The notes: a model not told the origin generated them from the letters alone. Counted from the stretch's first letter, positions 1 to 12,874 are shown. The stretch is DNA of 64,000 bases from Ashinkailepas kermadecensis (GCA_034440615.1 JAOTOM010004304.1:186001-250000); one strand, 5' to 3'. Numbers and translations: made by a program.

Positions 1-515
1 TATGAAGGTCTACCGACCTATGTAAGTTTGTAGGCAAACGTAATGAGCACGACAGGTATTCTCGGTATGTAGCTTGTACCTTCTAGGGAAATCAGCTTGT
101 ACTGAATATAATGGTATTAGAGAGCAAGCTTATATTCTTCGCACCTAGGTGCGAAGAATATAAGCCGCACCTAGGTTTGCACCAGGCACTTGTCATCCCC
201 ATGCCTTCCCGCGTGTCGCCTCGAGTGGTACAAATGACGTCATCGGGGGTACACCTTTTGGGCCGTTTTAATGGTTTGTCATATATTAAAATTAAAATAT
301 TTTTAATTCAACTCACTTTCTAAGTCATCTAATATCGCATCCGTGCTTTTCGAATCTTGTTCAGCTGTTATTTTATCAGTTTCAGTTAGGCTGCGAATTA
401 GACCACCACCACCACGAAATGCAGCATTTTAAGGGCACACTTTTTCGCAAATTCTTAGATGACGCATTTGAGTCATAAATGGCGCAGTTGTTTACATATC
501 TCTCCTGTAGGTTTT
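1..515. other. Intergenic, no gene seen
   Basis: Only short uninformative reading frames occur on both strands, with no recognisable domain. The one structured item is the palindrome at 128-165. The stretch ends at the 3-bp target duplication TTT (513-515) of the first 1.2-kb transposon. Confidence 0.6.
128..165. repeat. Perfect 38-bp palindrome without loop
   Basis: The 19 bases at 128-146 are the exact reverse complement of 147-165, centred on CCTAGG. The flanking bases (127 and 166) do not pair. No repeat of this sequence was noticed elsewhere in the window. It could be a hairpin or cruciform, the tip of a palindromic MITE, or a dimeric protein-binding site; the sequence alone does not decide. 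Confidence 0.9.
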
Positions 516-1718
516 GGCCGCGTTCTTTGTCACGTTCCGTCCAGGAATTCCGTGGACTCTGACGTCATCTGTCGTTCTTTGTCCATTCCGCACGAATTCC
601 GCGGCCAGATTTCGTGGATTCCCCGGGGAACGCGCGGACTGAAAAAAGCTGTCCAGTCCCGTTCTGTGCGGTTTCTTCCAAGATGGCGACGCACATTGGA
701 AGTGATGTGCGGGCCAAGGAAGACATTGCAAATTCGCAAGTAAAGTTGTAGAGTGGATTACGATTGGGCTAGATTGTGCGAAGATGTCACTAATAAATGC
801 CATGTTCCCACCGGCGAGGGTTTTCCGTTGCAGTGTGGTCAAATTCTCAACTGTTGAGGTGAAACAGCAGTAAGCTAGACACTACCTTCAGAAACTTCTT
901 TTTCCGATTATTTGCATCTCCACCCAGTAAACATGCCGATGTTGACCTGCTGTCCGCACGTGTCGGGGCGAGCTCGACATCTCGTAAACGGTATGCCGAC
1001 ATCGGACCGCTCTCGGCCCGACATCGGCATACTGATCTGGAATATCAACATATGTCGGGTTGAATTCGGCATATCAATAGCGGCCGGCTGACGTCGGGCC
1101 GTTGTCAGACATCCCACTACCGAGCCGACAGCGGCCCCAAGCGTCCTGACAGCAGCCTGGCAGCGGTCCCACGTTGGCTGGGTTTCGGCTGCATATCGGC
1201 TTGGCGGACATTCCACTCCTCAGCCGACAGTGGGCCACTGGCGTCCAGATAGCGAAACGACGTCGGTCCGCTGTCGGCATGTTCACTGGGCAATGACCAA
1301 TGAACATTTCATCCTTGCCCTTGACATGCCTGTCATAGCCTGCCCTGGACATGTCTGACATTCATCTACCTAGAACACGAGCCATTTCAGAATAGTTTCG
1401 CATTTTTATCCTTTTTATTGTTGACACCATGAGCATTAAATTAGGCATCAGCGGCCAATAACAATAAGATCATAGTTCAGAGCTTTGTATAATTACTGGT
1501 GTTGCCAACAAGTGATTCAACCACTTTGCTTTAATGTAACAGCATGCAATGAATGCTAATCATACGAATTAGTAGGAGGTTTGTGAAAAGCGACACAAAT
1601 GGCTCACATAAGTAATCCGGCGCGAAATTTCACAGAACGTTCCGTGGCTGCAGTCCACGAAATATTCTACGTCACAGTCCACGGAATCCGCGGAAAGAAG
1701 GAGACAAAGAACGCACCC
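516..1718. mobile_element. Non-autonomous DNA transposon, copy 1 (1,203 bp, PIF/Harbinger-like)
   Basis: The element starts GGCCGCGTTCTTTGTC and its right end, read on the other strand, starts GGGTGCGTTCTTTGTC. Further inverted similarity follows, including GATTCCGTGGACT-like words and TGACGT. It is flanked by the direct 3-bp duplication TTT (513-515 and 1719-1721). A nearly identical copy lies at 3709-4914 with a different 3-bp duplication, so these are independent insertions and not a segmental duplication. No transposase-like frame is present, so it must be mobilised in trans. Three-bp duplications and GGC/GGG-type ends suit PIF/Harbinger, but the superfamily is inferred. The interior (about 940-1350) is rich in GTCGGNCCG words that recur in the 8.3-9.0 kb field. 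Confidence 0.85.
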
Positions 1719-2189
1719 TTTGTCTAGGTACTAATACTAAAGGGTACAACGGAATCTAGTATGTATTCTAGTTCCAGCCCTAGTGACGTTAGCAGGAATG
1801 TGCGAGATTTCTAGTACAATCTACCAGGATTTTGGTATATACTGTGACGTCACGTAAACATTCCGAATGCGTTTTAAAACCTGGCTAAGATTCATCTGTG
1901 GCGCAGCGAAGACATCAGAGTGTTGTTGTGGTTGGGCGCACTGTGTTTCTGTTTGTCGGTACGGGAAATTGAAATATGAGGCTGATGAATATTGTTTGGA
2001 TTCCTAGGTTATTGAACATGCTCTTAAGTTCGTGCAGAATTTATTCAGTTCATAGGATACAACAACCCTCAACCTGTTATCGTTCATAACCTTTAAAGGT
2101 TCATATTTGCCAAATATGAACCTAGGCTTACCGGTAAATGTATGCCTTAATGTGTTTTACGACTCCTTTGAATTAATCATTCCAATGTA

Positions 2190-2281
2190 ATGTTTATGAA
2201 GGTGACTAAGATTATGGGATCACTCATTTTCTGTGCAAATACTTCAGGTTGTGAGCAAAATAACACCAAAAATGGCTTTCA

Positions 2282-2282
<1 letters not shown>
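2190..2282 (+). repeat. Dispersed core repeat, copy 1
   Basis: It starts ATGTTTATGAAGGTGACTAA and continues through a GGGATCACTCATTTTCTGTG-like segment to a GTGAGCAAAATAA word. The same core recurs at 48,525-48,626 (+), 49,088-49,140 (-), and more diverged at 5144-5200 and 25,851-25,905. At 5144 it forms the loop of a palindromic MITE, which suggests the core is the interior of a MITE family. The short conserved frame starting MFMK is probably incidental. Confidence 0.7.
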
Positions 2283-2441
<159 letters not shown>

Positions 2442-2821
2442 TTGAAGCTTGCTGTATGCAAGGTGTACTTATACACAGTAGGTGTATTTAATTGACGCTC
2501 CTTACAATGAATCAAGTTTGAAATTCACGTATTATATTTGGGGCACAACCCTTGTCACATACATTCGGACAAGTGACATTGTACGACGCATTGCAAAATC
2601 GCCGAGTATGAATAGCCTCCACGTGAATGTTACATAAGAGTATTACCATGAATAGCTGACGCGCATACAATTAAATATGACAATGCCCGCTCACGTTCAC
2701 CTAACTAAACGCCAGGACGATTAGTTCCTTTTATCTTGGTCCTATTGGTCCTTTGGTCTAACTCGCGAATGCACATCGACAAACTTCTGAATCATTAAAG
2801 AACGTCAATTAAAATATACCT

Positions 2822-2854
2822 ACTGCATATATAGATATATACATATATATATAT

Positions 2855-2920
<66 letters not shown>
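2822..2920. repeat. (AT)n microsatellite with TATAGA interruptions
   Basis: TA-rich tract beginning with TATAGATATATACAT-type interruptions and becoming pure AT before ending at TATTATAC. Confidence 0.95.
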
Positions 2921-2922
<2 letters not shown>

Positions 2923-3708
2923 CTACAGATTACTGGGGTGCAAAATACATGAAGTTAATGGGAAGCCCCACGTCGATGGGATGCATGCTCCATGGTACCT
3001 CATGTTAAAAAGCTAAATTATTGTGGGACAGAGCCAACACGGAGGCGGCATTTGCCCCTCAAAAATATATCAAAGAACACCCCTGGTCTAGACGCATATG
3101 CATGAAAAATGGAAAACAATCTTGAAAACCGGCTGCAGGTTCCGTATCTGCACATGGGTGATAAGGGCGTGACATTCCAACCAGTATCGGTACCTCCGCC
3201 TGTAGCCTAAATATAATGTTCACCCCTTTTCCTGGCCGGAGGGGTACCAACTTTCTCGTGGGAGGCACATGCCCCCAGTGCCGCACCCTTGTTTACGCTC
3301 CTGCACCGGATGGGGAGGAATTATGGTGCAACGGTTGTCTCTTAGTTGCTCCTACCCCTCCTTTCCAGCCGTGATCTTCAGTTGGCCTGTCTCATGATAC
3401 TGCTATTACCCGTGGCACCTCGCGATTCCTGCGGCGCTCGACATGAATGCAGTCAGCGTTGGTCCAAGCAAAAAGTCATAGTGTGAGGAGAAAATAAAGC
3501 TCATATTCGTGGACAAGATTGTTCAAGCTTTCGAATGAATCCGATTTTGTCCCATTTTGGTGGTATTTAAGATCGAAAATATCGTGTGGAAAACATGGAA
3601 GTTTGGCTGTAGCGCCTACGGGACTGAGCAATTGTCCAGCCCATGTGACGTCACCGGTTGTCAAACGATATTGGAGGGCCCCGAGTTTTGTGGCTCATGT
3701 CACACCTT

Positions 3709-4914
3709 GGCCGCGTTCTTTGTCACGTTCCGTCCAAGAATTCCGTGGACTCTGACGTCATCTGTCGTTCTTTGTCCATTCCGCACGAATTCCGCGGCTA
3801 GATTTCGTGGATTCCCCGGGGAACGCGCGGACTGAAAAAAAGCTGTCCAGCCCCGTTTTGTGCGGTTTCTTCCAAGATGGCGACGCACATTGGAAGTGAT
3901 GTGCGGGCCAAGGAAGACATTGCAAATTCGCAAGTAAAGTTGTAGAGTGGATTACGATTGGGCTAGATTGTGCGAAGATGTCACTAATAAATGCCATGTT
4001 CCCACCGGCGAGGGTTTTCCGTTGCAGTGTAGTCAAATTATCAACTGTTCAAAGGTGAAACAGCAGTAAGCTAGACACTACCTTCAGAAACTTCTCTTTC
4101 CGATTATTTGCAACTCCACCCAGTAAACATGCCGATGTTGACCCGCTGTCCGCACGTGTCGGGGCGAGCTCGTCATCTCGTAAACGGTATACCGACATCG
4201 GACCGCTCTCGGCCCGACATCGGCATACTGATCTGGAATATCAACATATGTTGGGTTGAATTCGGCATATCAATAGCGGCCGGCTGACGTCGGGCCGTTG
4301 TCAGACATCCCACTACCCAGCCGACAGCGGGCCCCGAGCGTCCTGACAGCAGCCTGGCAGCGGTCCCACGTTGGCTGGGTTTCGGCTGCATATCGGCTTG
4401 GCGGACATTCCACTCCTCAGCCGACAGCGGGCCACTGGCGTCCAGATAACGGAACGACGTCGGTCCGCTGTCGGCATGTTCACTGTGCAATGACCAATGA
4501 ACATTTCATCCCTGCCCTTGACATGCCTGTCATAGCCTGCCCTGGACATGTCTGACATTCATCTACCTAGAACACAAGCCATCTCAGAATAGTTTCGCAT
4601 TTTTATCCTTTTTATTGTTGACACCATGAGCATTAAATTAGGCATCAGTAGCCAATAACAATAAGATCATAGTTCGGAGCTTTGTATAATTACTGGTGTT
4701 GCCAACAAGTGATTCAACACATTGCTTTAATGTAACAGCATGCAATGAATGCTAATCATGCGAATTAGTAGGAACGTTTGCGAACAGCGACACAAATGGC
4801 TCCATAAGTAATCCGGCGCGAAATTTCACAGAACGTTCCGTGGCTGCAGTCCACGAAATAGTCTACGTCACAGTCCACGGAATCCGCGGAACGAAGGAGA
4901 CAAAGAACGCACCC
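3709..4914. mobile_element. Non-autonomous DNA transposon, copy 2 (1,206 bp)
   Basis: Same orientation and nearly the same sequence and length as 516-1718, from the GGCCGCGTTCTTTGTC left end to GACAAAGAACGCACCC at the right. It is flanked by the 3-bp duplication CTT (3706-3708 and 4915-4917), which differs from the TTT of copy 1. High similarity between copies implies recent activity of the family. It has no transposase frame. Confidence 0.85.
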
Positions 4915-5027
4915 CTTGTGTTCGCTGCCCATGTTTTAGTTGTAGTTTTGTTTTATTGTGTTGTGTTGTGATGTATCTTGTGTGTAGTTGCACTGTTAAC
5001 TGCAGCTTTTGCTGTCGTTAATTAGTG

Positions 5028-5316
5028 ATGGGAATTGAGATGTGTATCAACGTATTAGGTATCTAATACGTTGATGCCGCTTATCCGGTAAATGTGCAGT
5101 TCAAGGTAATTTCTGCTTGCACATAATTTCTTTGTCTAATGCAATGCTTGGGAAGGTGCTGAACATGATGTGACCGCTTGTTTCCTCTGCAACTACATTG
5201 CATTGCATTATACAAATAAATTATGTGAAAGCAGAAATTACCTTGAACTGCAAATTTACCGGATAAGCGTCATCAACGTATTAGATACCTAATACGTAAC
5301 GCATCTCAATTCCCAT
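5028..5316. mobile_element. Palindromic MITE (289 bp)
   Basis: Ends are ATGGGAATTGAGATG and its complement CATCTCAATTCCCAT. Arms of roughly 105 bp are inverted repeats, sharing ATCAACGTATTAG, CTTATCCGGTAAAT and TTCAAGGTAATTTCTGC. The left arm itself holds a 13-bp stem hairpin around 5047-5077. The loop (5144-5200) is a diverged copy of the dispersed core repeat. The right end directly abuts reverse-transcriptase coding sequence. No clear target duplication was found. Confidence 0.85.
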
Positions 5317-6442
5317 GGTATTGCAGGTAGCATCCTAAAATGGATAGAGTTATGGCTTTCAGATAGACAGCAGAGAGTGATGCTAAATGGTACAAAGTCA
5401 TCATGGCAAAATGTTCTTAGTGGAGTCCCCCAGGCGTCAGTACTGGGGCCACTATTGTTCATTATATTTGTAAATAACATTGAATGTGGCCTAAGCAGTA
5501 AGGTTTTGAAATTTGCGGATTATTTGAAGGTCTTTAGGGCAATAACAGGGCGCAATGAGCAGGTCTTACTGCAGAAAGACTTAGACGAGCTTGTGAAGTG
5601 GTCTGAAAAATGGGAAATGAAGTTTAATTTTGATAAGTGCAAAATCATGCATGTAGGTAGGCAGCATATGAAGGCTCCATACTTGATGGGTGACCAAATA
5701 CTATCTGTGACTCAGCAGGAGAAGGACTTAGGTGTTATTTTGAACACAAAATTGGGGGCATCAGAACAGACCAAAGAAGTTAGGAAGAAGGCACTAAGCA
5801 TGCTTGGGGCAATACATAGGAATGTATCTACAAAACTGAGGAGGTCATCAGGAAGCTTTACTGTGCATATGTCAGGCCACATTTGGAATACTGTGTCCAA
5901 GCTTGGTCCCCTAGTTATGAAAAAGATTGTTGGCTTTTAGAGAGAGTACAAAAGAGGGCAATACAAATGGTTAATGGTATAGGCAACCTGGCATATGAGG
6001 AAAGATTGAAGAAATTGAATATGTTTTCACTTAGATATAGAAGGCTGAGAGGAGACCTCATCGAGGTTTTTAAATTTGTTCATGGTCAGGAACAGGGATA
6101 TCTCAGGGAAATGTTTGAATTTAACAGAAATGGGAATCCCTATTTAATGATGCAATTAGAGGTCATCAATTCAAAATTAAAGTTAATCACAGCAGGACAA
6201 GGTTAAGACAGTCTTTCTTCACCAACAGGGTAGTAGAACACTGGAACGAGCTGCCAGGAACCATTGTCAGTAGCAACACACTGAACATCTTTAAAAACAG
6301 CATAGACAATCATTATAAGAATAGGGGCTTGTTTTCCTGTATTCCAGGGAGGGTTGATCGACTGATTTGGTGGGCAACTGGTTCAGTGTCCAGAGTGCAA
6401 CCAAGAAGAACCCTTGTGGCTCATAGTTGCACGGATCTTTGA
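5317..6442 (+). pseudogene. LINE reverse transcriptase, 3' fragment, dead
   Basis: This encodes the C-terminal half of a non-LTR retrotransposon reverse transcriptase of the CR1/jockey type. It copies element RNA into DNA at a nicked target. From 5317 the frame carries the thumb-proximal region, an SGVPQASVLGPLLF block near 5415-5460 and the active-site box at 5512-5523. That box reads FADY where the family has FADD, so a catalytic Asp is lost. Downstream come a KWSEKWEMKFNFDKCK-like block and EKDLGVIL. A frameshift around 5835-5885 moves the reading to the frame with YCVQAWSP, ERVQKRA and RRLRGDLIEVFK. A second shift near 6130-6200 leads to a NRVVEHWNELP block and a stop at about 6440. The 5' part is missing, as is usual for LINE insertions. 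It starts exactly at the MITE boundary. Confidence 0.9.
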
Positions 6443-6570
6443 TGTCTTTATGTCTTGTATGCAAATGCATGCTTTTCAGTTGGGAAGCAGCATATCACGC
6501 AAAAATGGGCTTAGAGTTGCATAATATAGCATAAAAGGTAATGTTCCAAATCACGAAAAACATGATGTAT

Positions 6571-6835
6571 CATAACCTAACCTGACCTAGCCTAGCCATC
6601 TATGGAAGAAAGCAAATTATTTTTGTCAAAATGGAAAATTTCCAAGCATTTCTTTTCTTAAAAATGTTCAAATTCAGAAAAAAAAATATAACCTTACCTA
6701 ACCTACCCTAAACTGTTTTTGAAGAAAGGCTCAATTAAAAGAAAAATCACCCCCAAAGATAAATTTGTCTAACTTACAACACAACCTTAACCTAGCTGAA
6801 CTTAACTAAACCTAACCCCTTGTATGCTTCACGGA
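6571..6835. repeat. Degenerate CCTAA (TTAGG-like) cluster
   Basis: Repeated but irregular words such as CCTAACCTGACCTAGCC, CCTTACCTAACCTACCC and CCTTAACCTAGCTG alternate with A-rich filler. The words match the arthropod telomeric unit TTAGG. They are scattered, not a clean array, so this is an interspersed repeat and not a telomere. Confidence 0.65.
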
Positions 6836-7924
6836 GGTAAAACTTGTGTAAAACTTGTTCGGTGGTTACCTTAAACTAATAATACTGCTTATCCTACATA
6901 TTGTGATTGAGATAGAGAAGGTGCTCTAAAATTCAGTGTCAGTATCCTATGGTTTATTTTTCAAACATCTGGAAGACACATCTGGAAAGAAGAGAGTTTG
7001 TCGGCGCTACATAACCAGCAGCAGTTGAAGCACCCCTAGGCCCAAATAATCAATCAAAGAAGAGAGTTTGTTAATCAACATGCTTAAGTTTTCAAGAGAT
7101 GGAAATACATGTAAGACTTGATTGACAAAGTGAAAAAGAGTTGATGGAGTTCATCCAACCAAGTCATTCATTTCATTCAACTACTTTACCTCTGATGATT
7201 ATGATCCTGGCTACTTGATGCAGCTGAAGCTGATGCCACAATGGCAACACCTGCCTCTCCTGAAGTCTGGTGCCATTCCATGAATTAACCTGCCTACCAG
7301 ATCTCCATGGTATGAAGTGTTGAATCATGCATGTCTGGTGTGCTTGCTGCATTTTGGGGCATCTTATCTTTGTATAATTAAATAAAGAACCAGTTCAACT
7401 TGTTTGATGCCACTTCAATTCACATTATGAATATAGCGCGACCACCATCAGAAAACTGGGACTGGAGCGTGACGGCCTTGCCTTCGTTGCCGGCTTCGTC
7501 GCCTACAAAATGAGGTGTGACAATACAGTGCCTGGCTGTCCGACGTGTGAAGCGCCAGAGGCGCTCCTGACCGTTGTGTCCAGCTCTTGGTTCATCACCA
7601 TCGGTCGCGGCCGGCTCTGCATGCCACATACCTGGTAGATGGTGGTGGTAAACCATCTTAATTCTGATTTCTGCTTCACCACGGGCTCAGCCTGCACCGG
7701 CGAGACCAGCATCCTGAGGCGCCTGGTAGGCGTCATCAGCAGCCTGCAGCCGAAGCTAGATGTCCATGTGGCACGGAGGCTGACTCGAGTTAGGCTGCAT
7801 GTGCGCATCGGCTGGTTGCGCTAGAACTCCGCTCGGCAGAGCGCAGATAGGTGGGCATCTAGGCAGGTGCGCCAGCATGTCACCAGCCAGCGATGGGATG
7901 TCCACCCTCACACTGCCGGTCATG
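6836..7924. other. No gene seen
   Basis: AT-rich sequence to about 7400, then GC-richer sequence leading into the tandem field at 7925. Short frames on both strands have no recognisable domain. No splice-bounded exon could be argued. Confidence 0.5.
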
Positions 7925-8290
7925 TGCCACCGTCTCTGCTGTGTATCGTGTCGTATCGCCAGGTTCTGCCTTTTTATCCGTGTTTACTGTTGCCGCCATG
8001 ACCAGGGGCGGACTGAAGGTGCCACCTGTGCTGCTCGTTCTGACGGCACTTGGCACTGCTTCCGTGTCGCCCGATTCTGCCGTTTTGTTAGCGTGTTTTG
8101 CTGCTGCGGCTGTGACCATTGACGGGTTGGCGGCGCTCCCTGTGCCGACCCGTCCTGGTGGCACTTGACATTCCTCTCGTATCGCCCGGTCCCGCTGTCC
8201 TGTTGGCGTGTTTTGCTGCTGCCGCTGTGACCAGGGGCAGACTAGCGGCGCTCCCTATGCTGGCCGTTCTGGCGGCACTTGGCACTGCTC
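7925..8290. repeat. Tandem repeat, about 115-bp unit, three copies
   Basis: Three successive units share TATCGCC/GTCGCCC, then a TTCTGCC or TCCTG word, then GCGTGTTTTGCTGCTGC, TGTGACC and a GGCACTTGGCACTGCT-like block. Open frames on both strands through it are repeat artefacts. Confidence 0.75.
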
Positions 8291-8299
8291 CACCTGAAC

Positions 8300-8965
8300 A
8301 AAGTCAAATAAGGTTAGCGTGCCTTCAGCGAGACCATGATCACGACTCGTCATCGGACCATTGTCGGACTGCTTTCGGGCCGCAGCTGGACCGCTGTCGA
8401 GCCACTGTCAGACTGCTGTTGCGCTGATGTAGGACTGTCGTTGGACCGCTGTTGGGCTGCTGTCGGGCCGCAGTTGGACCGCTTTGGGACGCCGACAGAC
8501 CGTTATCGTACAGCCTTCGGACCGTTATCGGGCCGCCGTCGGACCGCTGTTGGATCACTGTTGGGCGGCAGTTGATCCGCCGTCGATCCGCTGCAGCGCT
8601 GATGTCGAACCGTCGTTGGTCCGCTGCTCTTGGGCCGCGGGCTGGTTGCTGTCGGGCCGCAGTCGGACCGTTGCAGGGAAACTGGTCAGGCCGATGTCCG
8701 GTTACATGTCAGGCCCCTGACGAGCCGCTGTCGGACCGCCGTCGGATCGTTGTCGGACCCAGGCTGCGCTGACGTCGGGCGCCGTTGGGTCACAGTCGGG
8801 CCGCTGGAGGGCAAATTGTCGGGCCGACGTCCGGCTACATGTCGGGCCCCTGACGAGCCGCTGTCGGGCCGCCGTCGGATCATTGTCGGACCACTGTTTG
8901 CTCATGGAGGGTCGTCGTCGGACTGCTTGTCGGGCCATTGACGGGCCGCCGTTGCAGTGGGCGAC
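8300..8965. repeat. GTCGGNCCG quasi-repeat field
   Basis: Dense words of the type GTCGGACCGCTGTCGGGCC, spaced roughly 9-11 bp with variable filler. A higher-order unit of about 145 bp is suggested by two blocks ending GCCCCTGACGAGCCGCTGTC (near 8710 and 8845). The same words make up the interior of the 1.2-kb transposons, so the field may derive from that family or the reverse. All six frames are partly open because of composition. Confidence 0.75.
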
Positions 8966-9114
8966 TATCCGTCCTGCAATGGCACTTACCCTGCATGACC
9001 CCCCTGTCCTGTCTGGTCCGGTGGAGACAGAGCAGACACCTCCGGCCGCTTCAGAGCTCGAGAATGTCCGCAAGCGCCGGGGTACAAGAGATCATGCGTC
9101 GCCGGGCAGTCAGG

Positions 9115-9460
9115 AGACCTCGTGTCTCCTACTCCGGTGCTCTTGTCTTCGTGGAGATCCAGGGCTGGGAGATTTCCCTCTTGTCTTCTGCCAGACCTCT
9201 TGTCCACGTGCGGACCCATGACCGGGAGACTTTCCTTTCGTCTCCTACCAGACCTCTTCCTCGGGTGGATTCATGACCGGGAGACTTTCCTGTCTCCCAC
9301 CGGACCTCTTACACTCGTGCGACCACATGACCGGGAGACTTCCCTCTTATCTCCTACCAGACCTTGCCTCTTGTCCCTCAGGGGCTGCCACGGCTGGGAG
9401 ACCTCCCTCTTGTCTCTTTCCCAGACCTTTTTCTTGCAGCCTTGCTTTCTCTGGCACTTC
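9115..9460. repeat. Tandem repeat, about 60-bp unit, five to six copies
   Basis: Units share CATGACCGGGAGACTT(T)CC, then CTCTTGTCTCCTACC and AGACCTCTT. The last units are more diverged (CTGGGAGACCTCCCTCTTGTC). Predicted peptides are repetitive and not credible as protein. Confidence 0.75.
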
Positions 9461-9464
9461 CATA

Positions 9465-12400
9465 GCCCGAAGATCACCGTCCTTTGTTTTTGGTTTACTT
9501 AGCTGCACAAACAAACATTTTCTGTGGGCTGGAATGACCTGTGAGCACCATCCGACTGAGCATGCCATTGGGAAAACAAGGGGTGAGATTTGGGGAGGAT
9601 AATTAAGGATTCAGTGAGCGGATTCGCTATATGCCTCCACCACCCGCCGAGCGGATTCGCTATATGCCTCCACCACACGCTTTCACTTAGCTGAAAGAGA
9701 GAGACTCGCCCATGGATTCACCCGTTTTCTGAACTGTTGTGCATACTCCATTCACTGCACTTTCTTTGTGGAGCGCGACCAGATGTGGATCTCAGAATAA
9801 TGTATCTAATTCTAAAACTGAAATTGTCTAGGGGGTTATGCGTTTGCATTGCGACATCCATCCTGTATTACCGGTCTTGCTATCCCTCCCCGGTATCCAT
9901 CCTACTATATCCATCCTACCCGTATCCATTCTATTATCAGTAATGTTTGGAACACGTACCTATTCAATGGAGCGGTGAATGGTTGCTTTAAACAAATATA
10001 TGAACTGCCCTGCAGATTTGTGCTACAGAGGAAAATGTGTGGAAACTGATGATTGTAGTGAATTTGGCAAACAGATAGCATAACAGCTCCCGCTGACTTT
10101 CAATAGGCGGGACCTGAGATGCTTATGGACACCCCGCGGTTGTTAAATGCAACTGAGCCGTCATTTCGACCTGTGGGATCATCAAATTGCAGTGGTGATT
10201 GGTAAAAAAATATATCCTGTCTTACTTCACTAGATCAAAGCTGCTCTACTCTCTTAGACGATAGGCAATAGTACAAATTTGGGGAAAATGTCACGAGGAG
10301 TGGCCTTTGTCTCTACACATTGTTCGGAATGCGATACCATTTGAAGCCGAAGACTTCCCTCTTGTTCCTCACTTATAGTTCCGATTCGTGCGGATCTTTC
10401 CGTAAGTCCGTCCGGATAGTAACGAAATTTGAAGTTTTACTCTAATCGCTGCACGTTTAGATACATTGGGCTTCGGTGAATATGCCAGCGTTATTTAGAC
10501 TCCAAGACAAAAAAAAATCGTCACTGCGTGGAAAGCATGAAACCAACGGTTTCCATAGATCGTCCTTGTGCTGTTTTGGCGGTCCATGGCACCCAAATTT
10601 GTCTCTTGACATTGTGAGCGAAATACAGACGTCCCAACCCTGTAATTGGTGTTCCTAGATCAAAATCGTAGCAGAAGCATGGGGTCCAGCAGCTAGTAGT
10701 AGTTTCTAGCCATCCTACCCACGCTTGGTGCCTCCGCCCGTACACCGAACTACAAAGAAGAAAAACCTGTACACTGACGAATGCACGGATCGGCCGGGAA
10801 GGGGCGCGGTAAACTGTGGGAAGACTGTTCTGTAAACGTTTCTGGGCAAAGAAATACACATAAAAATTGACTACCTACCACAGTTCCGTGCTAACGCCAT
10901 TGGCATAGATCGTCTTCTATACAGGGTTTTCGGGAACTGGGAACTGGGCAGCAAGAGCAGCTGCTAAAAAAAACGGATCTTATGGCGCAAACCATGCAGA
11001 ATGTGCTTGGAAAATCGATCGCTCCGCTTCTCTCCGAACAGTTTTGGATTTACCATACCAGAATAGGTACACTTGGAGTAGGGAAACGTGACACGTACGC
11101 CTCCCGAAAGAAAACAAAAAATGAAGTAGGCTGGGAGGGGCAATGAACCGAAATGTTCCTATGGTTTAAGGCGGTATGGTTTAAGTTTGACGTTTAGCGG
11201 ATGCCGTTGACCAGCGGCTCGTCACTGGCAGGGGGAAATGTAGTTTCCATATTTAGTTTACGTTGCAGATCCTCTCCCCACGTGATCGATTTGATCGGGT
11301 TTGGTCAGCTTAGTCATGCCCAACTCCAGAAAATCATAGATGCTTCTACGTCAGTTTGTCACGCAAGGCTCTTGGCAAAATCAGGGACGGTCGGGTGTAT
11401 CGATTGAAGCTCAGCTTCCCAGCGATGGCTGTAGCAGCCCCCTCTCTGGGGAACAAATATGCTGACACCTCTACTATAAACCAGCAAGCCAGCATTCGCG
11501 GCATACGACAGCCTATGTTGGAGAAGGGGCGGGCTAAATTAGCGCTCCCTTTCTGGTGGCATTGCCAATACACCGGGAAGCGTCATTACTGGTCGTGACA
11601 GCAGGTAGAATTAAACGACTACATCTCGCACCGCACAGCAAGCCATTCGCTGGCTGCAGTACCATGCCAGTCTGACCGGGTCTGTTATCACGCACAGATC
11701 ACATCGTCATGCAGTCTCTGCACAGGATACCACACCATTTGACAGCCCCGCATACGGGCGAAGCCGTGTGGGGCACCAAGCGCGAACAGTTTTAAAAATG
11801 GGGGGGGGGGGGGACTTGCCTTGGTCACCGCTTTGGCCACACCAACTCTGAAAGCGATTCTCCACTCATGCTTGTACATGAGCTATACTTTGGCAATGGG
11901 GATTTCAAGCACAGCCGGAACTCTTCTGGCAATAGTATTTTGCTGTAAAACAAGAAGGGCACTTTTCACTGAGTCGCTATGCTATGTGACTCCTGGTGCC
12001 GTATTGAGATTACCCGCCAGCAGGCTGGCTCCGCCCAGTAACGCGCGAACGGCCTGCCCACTCACTGACTCTGGAGAGACACCAGGTCTCCTGTTTGCTC
12101 CCTAGCAGGTTCGAAAGTCGATTAATCGCGAGGTGGGTCGCTTTGGAACAAGTTAAAAGTAATGACCATATAATTAAATATGGTCTTCGAACGCCTTACA
12201 TTGTTCAGCATAAAATTACTTTTCCAAATAAGGGGTCCAGCCCAACAACAAATTAATGAATGAAAGCTTCGTATATCGGACACATCTGAAGCTCAGGATC
12301 CCATTCAGTTCTACCTCGAGTAAAGATCAGGTGCATCTTCATGTAGATACAAGTCTACATGAAGATTTGTCCCATGTGGATACAAATCGAAGGTGAAGAA

Positions 12401-12874
12401 GAAGAAATAGGTATGTCGGCAATGACATATCCACAAATTATCCAAGTAGGTACGTCCTGACCATGAAGGACCACACAATGTAATTCGTGTTTGTAATTAT
12501 TTATTTTTAAAAAGGCAGAGCGTCGAAGGACTTGTGCTGACTTGATGTGTGATGTAGGTTCTATCAAAATGATCCGATTCAACTGCAAAAGCATGCAAAT
12601 CGCAAATAAGCCCACGTATATTCCCATACGCTCTCAACGTAAATCTTCCGTTGCGTTCCTTTCAAATGGGTCAGCTTTGGAAACTGGAGTATTGCCAGGG
12701 TTGTCTCCTCATGCTCCAGTAGACGCCACACTATTCGCGTTCGGACTGAAAGCAATATACTCATGTGTGAGTAATTTTCGCCACATGTCCACTGATGCAG
12801 CAAAGAAAGCATTTCGGCCACCTTGGTCCAGCCAAGCCATAGTTTCCATGTGAAGCGGTCAGCTGGCCACTGCA
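9465..12874. other. 3.4 kb without a recognisable gene
   Basis: No conserved domain, RNA gene or long repeat was identified. Small items: a near-duplicate of GAGCGGATTCGCTATATGCC at about 9615 and 9655, a poly-G run at about 11,800, and a clean hairpin at 12,335-12,366 (13-bp stem, 6-base loop). The sequence ends at the TTA target duplication of the Harbinger element (12,875-12,877). Confidence 0.5.

Noticed and set aside
6571..6835. Telomere or subtelomere
   Set aside because: The TTAGG-like words are scattered, degenerate and present in both orientations in the middle of the window.
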